A stretch of 64,000 nt of DNA from Tigriopus japonicus (Eukaryota > Arthropoda > Copepoda > Harpacticoida > Harpacticidae). Made by a program: the position numbers and the translations under genes. The notes under the pieces were generated by a model. That model was not told where the DNA came from. It worked only from the letters and a program-made list of their open reading frames with translations, and did no database searches. Location of the stretch: NCBI GenBank assembly GCA_010645155.1, contig CM021320.1, positions 4,073,701-4,137,700 of the forward strand, written 5' to 3'. This document shows, piece by piece, positions 61,189 through 64,000 of the stretch (the first letter of the stretch is position 1; each line of letters begins with the position of its first letter).

Positions 61189-61469
61189 AACGGCCTGTTG
61201 GAACGAAACCATCACAAAATCATCATGAGCCTCAATCTACTACTAAACTCCATGAAATTTACTCAAAGCATCACACCCCTTCAAATTCGCCCCCTCGAAG
61301 CGTCGCTCCGTCGGGAGGTGGGTCAGTTTGTGACCAGCCCTCTACTTTAAGTGCATTCGACAAACCGCCTCCTCCTGCTCCTCCTTCTTCCCCATGTGTT
61401 CCTCCACCTACACATCACCAATATCAGCCACAGCTGCTTCTGCCCGTGCATCAGCTGTTCTTCCGCTAA
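61164..61469 (+). CDS. Rbfox1: Overlapping Pro-rich frame: possible alternative Rbfox tail
   Basis: If the last intron is spliced to the AG at 61162-61163 (17 nt downstream of the normal acceptor), the frame changes. It reads LSTFRPILKRPVGTKPSQ and onward for 101 codons, through SNSPPRSVAPSGGG and PPPPAPPSSP, to a TAA at 61467-61469. The composition is markedly Pro/Ser-rich and unlike the AT-rich 3' UTR further on. It would remove the RFAPY end and therefore resemble vertebrate cytoplasmic isoforms in principle. The competing acceptor is weak (cgaAG with no pyrimidine tract of its own), and a C-rich UTR may look Pro-rich by chance. Confidence 0.25.
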   Translation, partial: LSTFRPILKRPVGTKPSQNHHEPQSTTKLHEIYSKHHTPSNSPPRSVAPSGGGSVCDQPSTLSAFDKPPPPAPPSSPCVPPPTHHQYQPQLLLPVHQLFFR

Positions 61470-62039
61470 GTAAGAAAACAAGTCCACTTTCCCTTTCCAT
61501 GCTCTACCCACCCAGTCACTATTTCGCTCTCGATTGAATCTCAACGTGCAACTTAGATGAATTGAAATACGCCGAAGAGTCTTGGTCTCAAATGAATGAC
61601 AGAAGGTTACAAACAGTGAAAGTAGTAGAATAATCATGGCCTCTCATCACCCACTTCTCCATCTCTCTCGCTCCCCCTTGTATCATGATGACCTGACGAC
61701 ATTGAGATTGACCCTATAAGCTTTCTTTCCCCGCTCAGAAGAAGAAGAAGTACGCCCCAATGAGGACAAACACTCACTTTTCCGATTAGTAGAATTCATT
61801 AGGCAGATTACTACTCCTCTTGACCGATCTCGGCTGCAAGATCGAGGTATAATAGGCAAAGAAACTGATTTCGTACCTTGAATCTCTCTTTATCTCACTC
61901 CAAACCAGAAGAATTCTCATCTGACACGACGACACATAATACTCACGTAGAGTCACTTCCACCGTTTATCACCGAGTGTTGATAAACCGTAACTGTTCTT
62001 TCTCCCTCGTCAATCCACCCAAGGCTCTATCTGGCCTCT

Positions 62040-62600
62040 TTTGTCTTCTGTTGACAATTATTACAGTTCTTTATTGTTTATTATCATTATGATTATTACC
62101 CCTTGAAATGTATGTTTCTGTTACTCCTCCTCCTCGAATCCGAACGATGAGTCCAAGTTATATTATTATCATCGGATGGTGATAAAACGGGCTCATCGTC
62201 GAAAATCTAGTCGGTCTTCAAACAAGCCAACAGCACAACAGTGACAGCAACAACTACACAAAGTCTGATTCAGATGATTGAAAGCAACAAAGCAACAAAC
62301 ACCGAAGTGAAGCAATGCTCTGTCCCAACTACTCATCAACTACCTTGAATGGCAAAACAGTAGCCCCAACAATGCCCCCACTATATTTTGTAGATTGTCA
62401 AGAGGTTCTCTCCCATCCCTGAAGTTAAAAGAAAGAGGATATGTGTTCGTTTTCATTTATGTTTTTCATAGATATGATCTATATAGTTTAAGTGCAGAAC
62501 AGTGTATTTAGATTCGTGACAATTCTCAATATTATTACTATGATTATTATTATTCTGATGATGATTTCTATTATTATGATTATCCTCATAATTGACTCTA
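62040..62600 (+). repeat. AT-rich trinucleotide low-complexity tracts
   Basis: Clusters of ATT/TTA/GAT units at about 62,060-62,105 and 62,525-62,600 within the 3' UTR. They generate spurious open frames on both strands. Confidence 0.8.
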
Positions 62601-63142
62601 TGATTCCATTGAATGTCATGTCCTCTTTCCCCCTTCTTTCTCATGAAACAAACTTTTCGTTCCGCCCTTTTCCCCGCAGAGATTTGTCTCAAGTCCAAGT
62701 CAAAAGAAGAGTAAAAGATATATAAAGTAGAAAAGTACCATCCTTGTCATTATTAGCTTCTTTTCAAATCCATTTCATGTGTCGAAAAAAAAATATTGAC
62801 CTTTTTTGTTTCTATTCCCTTTCTTGCCTTCTTTCATTTTCGTTTTCAGTCGATTGATCTCCAAAAAAGTCATCCCGATTTCCAATTCTTCCTTCTCCTA
62901 ATGATGAATTTCGTTGCCCATGAACTATTGCCCCATTTCGACTATAAACAATTCGGTGTTTTCCAACAAGTTTCCATGAACTGACCCAAAACTACACCAC
63001 TTATGAACATGAACAAGAAATCCTCTAAGAACTAAATTGGTAGTTTATAGCTTACTCATCGACCCGAAAGAAATATGTAATAACGAAATACACCATCTCA
63101 TAAAAGTGCTACAACTGCTCTCTACAATTCGTATACGATCTG

Positions 63143-63236
63143 TACACTACTACTACTACTACTAATATTACTATAATACTACTACTACTACTCTTACTCC
63201 TACTACACTACTACTACTACTATTATGATTACTACT
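63143..63236 (+). repeat. ACT/TAC trinucleotide microsatellite
   Basis: About 94 bases of interrupted ACT repeat in the 3' UTR, likely polymorphic. Confidence 0.95.
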
Positions 63237-63307
63237 TCTCTATATATATCTATGTATTGGTCAAACTATGCTAAAAAATATGTAATAACTTCTTGGAATT
63301 CAGTAAT

Positions 63308-63313
63308 AATAAA
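63308..63313 (+). terminator. Candidate polyadenylation signal AATAAA (proximal)
   Basis: Canonical hexamer 2.1 kb past the stop codon, within AT-rich sequence. Use is not proven. Confidence 0.35.
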
Positions 63314-63692
63314 ATCGCATATCTCTCTTCCTAAAAAGTTGTTTGGATTTTGGACGCCGTTATTTTTTTTCTATTTCTTGGTTGCCTTTCAGATTTCAGG
63401 CTTTACAAAATTGATTCAAAAATATGGTTTTTGATATCAAACCTACAGATAAAAGGAACACACGGCTATTTTAAAGATTTAGACCTGCCCAAAACCGGAA
63501 GGGTGAAATGTCTATGTAAAAAGGATATATTTTTTTATGGACCCTTGAATGAAAATGTTGAGAAAAACGAAAAATGCGTCTTTTGGCGTTGATATTGCGT
63601 TAAAAATGTTTACAATTATGCATTGCAGAAACTCCCTTGCATTTGTAGAGAACCCATTACAAAGATCATGAAAATTTAAATACTTCCCTATG

Positions 63693-63698
63693 AATAAA
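63693..63698 (+). terminator. Candidate polyadenylation signal AATAAA (distal)
   Basis: Canonical hexamer followed by a GT-rich stretch (gtgagtatatgtatgtag), the usual arrangement of a cleavage and polyadenylation site. 2.5 kb past the stop. Confidence 0.45.
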
Positions 63699-63720
63699 GA
63701 ATGTGAGTATATGTATGTAG

Positions 63721-64000
63721 AATATTAAGTTATCTTTTAGAAGGAAGCAAAAACTTAACTCATTCCTTCTCAACATTCAGTATTCTTTATTGTGTTCGAA
63801 GTAAGCCTGTTACAGACTAAATCTTCACCCACGCCGTCAACCTTAAAAGAAGACTACTCTCCACTTTTTTCTTCAAAAAAAATGGTAGAACTTGAATAAC
63901 TTTAATTGAAAATAATATGTTATCATTAGAACGTTAGATTACAAAAAAGCAGGAATATTGAACTATAAAATCCTTGTTTTGCCAAATTTTTGGTGTTTTT
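63721..64000. other. AT-rich end of window, nothing recognised
   Basis: No gene, repeat array or motif supported. Probably downstream of the Rbfox transcript or its distal 3' UTR. Confidence 0.5.

Larger units (their letters stand above)
61189..63720 (+). other. Rbfox 3' untranslated region
   Basis: AT-rich sequence after the stop, with many ATTATT, GATGAT and ACT low-complexity tracts and no further exon of Rbfox type. Candidate polyadenylation signals AATAAA occur at 63308-63313 and 63693-63698; the last is my best guess for a distal end. Long 3' UTRs are usual for Rbfox genes. The 3' end cannot be fixed from sequence alone. Confidence 0.6.

Overview
This is a eukaryotic, intron-rich window and almost certainly arthropod. 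The + strand carries most or all of an Rbfox (Rbfox1/A2bp1/Fox-1) splicing-regulator gene. Nine exons from 48,583 to 61,188, plus one at 18,299-18,487, have canonical GT..AG borders and compatible phases and join into one open frame. They encode an N-terminal Pro/Gly/Gln-rich region, a nearly vertebrate-identical RRM, a long Ala/Gln-rich and Tyr-rich C-terminal region, and the diagnostic Rbfox end ...RFAPY-stop. A crustacean (copepod-like) source is my guess from the extended Ala/Gln tracts, base composition and mix of very short and very long introns. The sequence does not prove it. There is no bacterial, viral or organellar gene content, and I recognised no tRNA, rRNA or CRISPR array. | Layout. 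1-3.1 kb: a candidate two-exon gene for a small secreted protein (779-1158), then AT-rich sequence. 3,179-3,451: a coding-looking first exon in phase with Rbfox. 3.45-18.3 kb: a long intron with a nested pair of foldback elements at about 6.57-7.94 kb and a GC-richer patch of antisense open frames at 10.3-11.03 kb. 18.3 kb: N-terminal Rbfox exon. 18.5-48.6 kb: a 30-kb intron holding an assembly gap (22,759-23,239) flanked by near-identical direct copies, and some antisense open frames. 48.6-61.2 kb: the remaining Rbfox exons. 61.2-64 kb: AT- and microsatellite-rich 3' UTR. | How it works together. Rbfox proteins bind (U)GCAUG in pre-mRNA and control neuronal and muscle alternative splicing, including that of their own transcripts. 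A double TGCATG lies 16 nt past the RRM-end exon, another lies inside the 3' splice site of the next constitutive exon, and between them is a strong-looking 67-nt cassette whose inclusion shifts the frame. The two long introns carry three perfect TTTCAG|GTAAG juxtaposed splice sites, the signature of recursive splicing (ratchet points). The last exon has a possible tandem acceptor that would replace the RFAPY nuclear-type tail with a long Pro-rich tail. These three layers are the most interesting content of the window. All are sequence inferences that RNA data could test directly.
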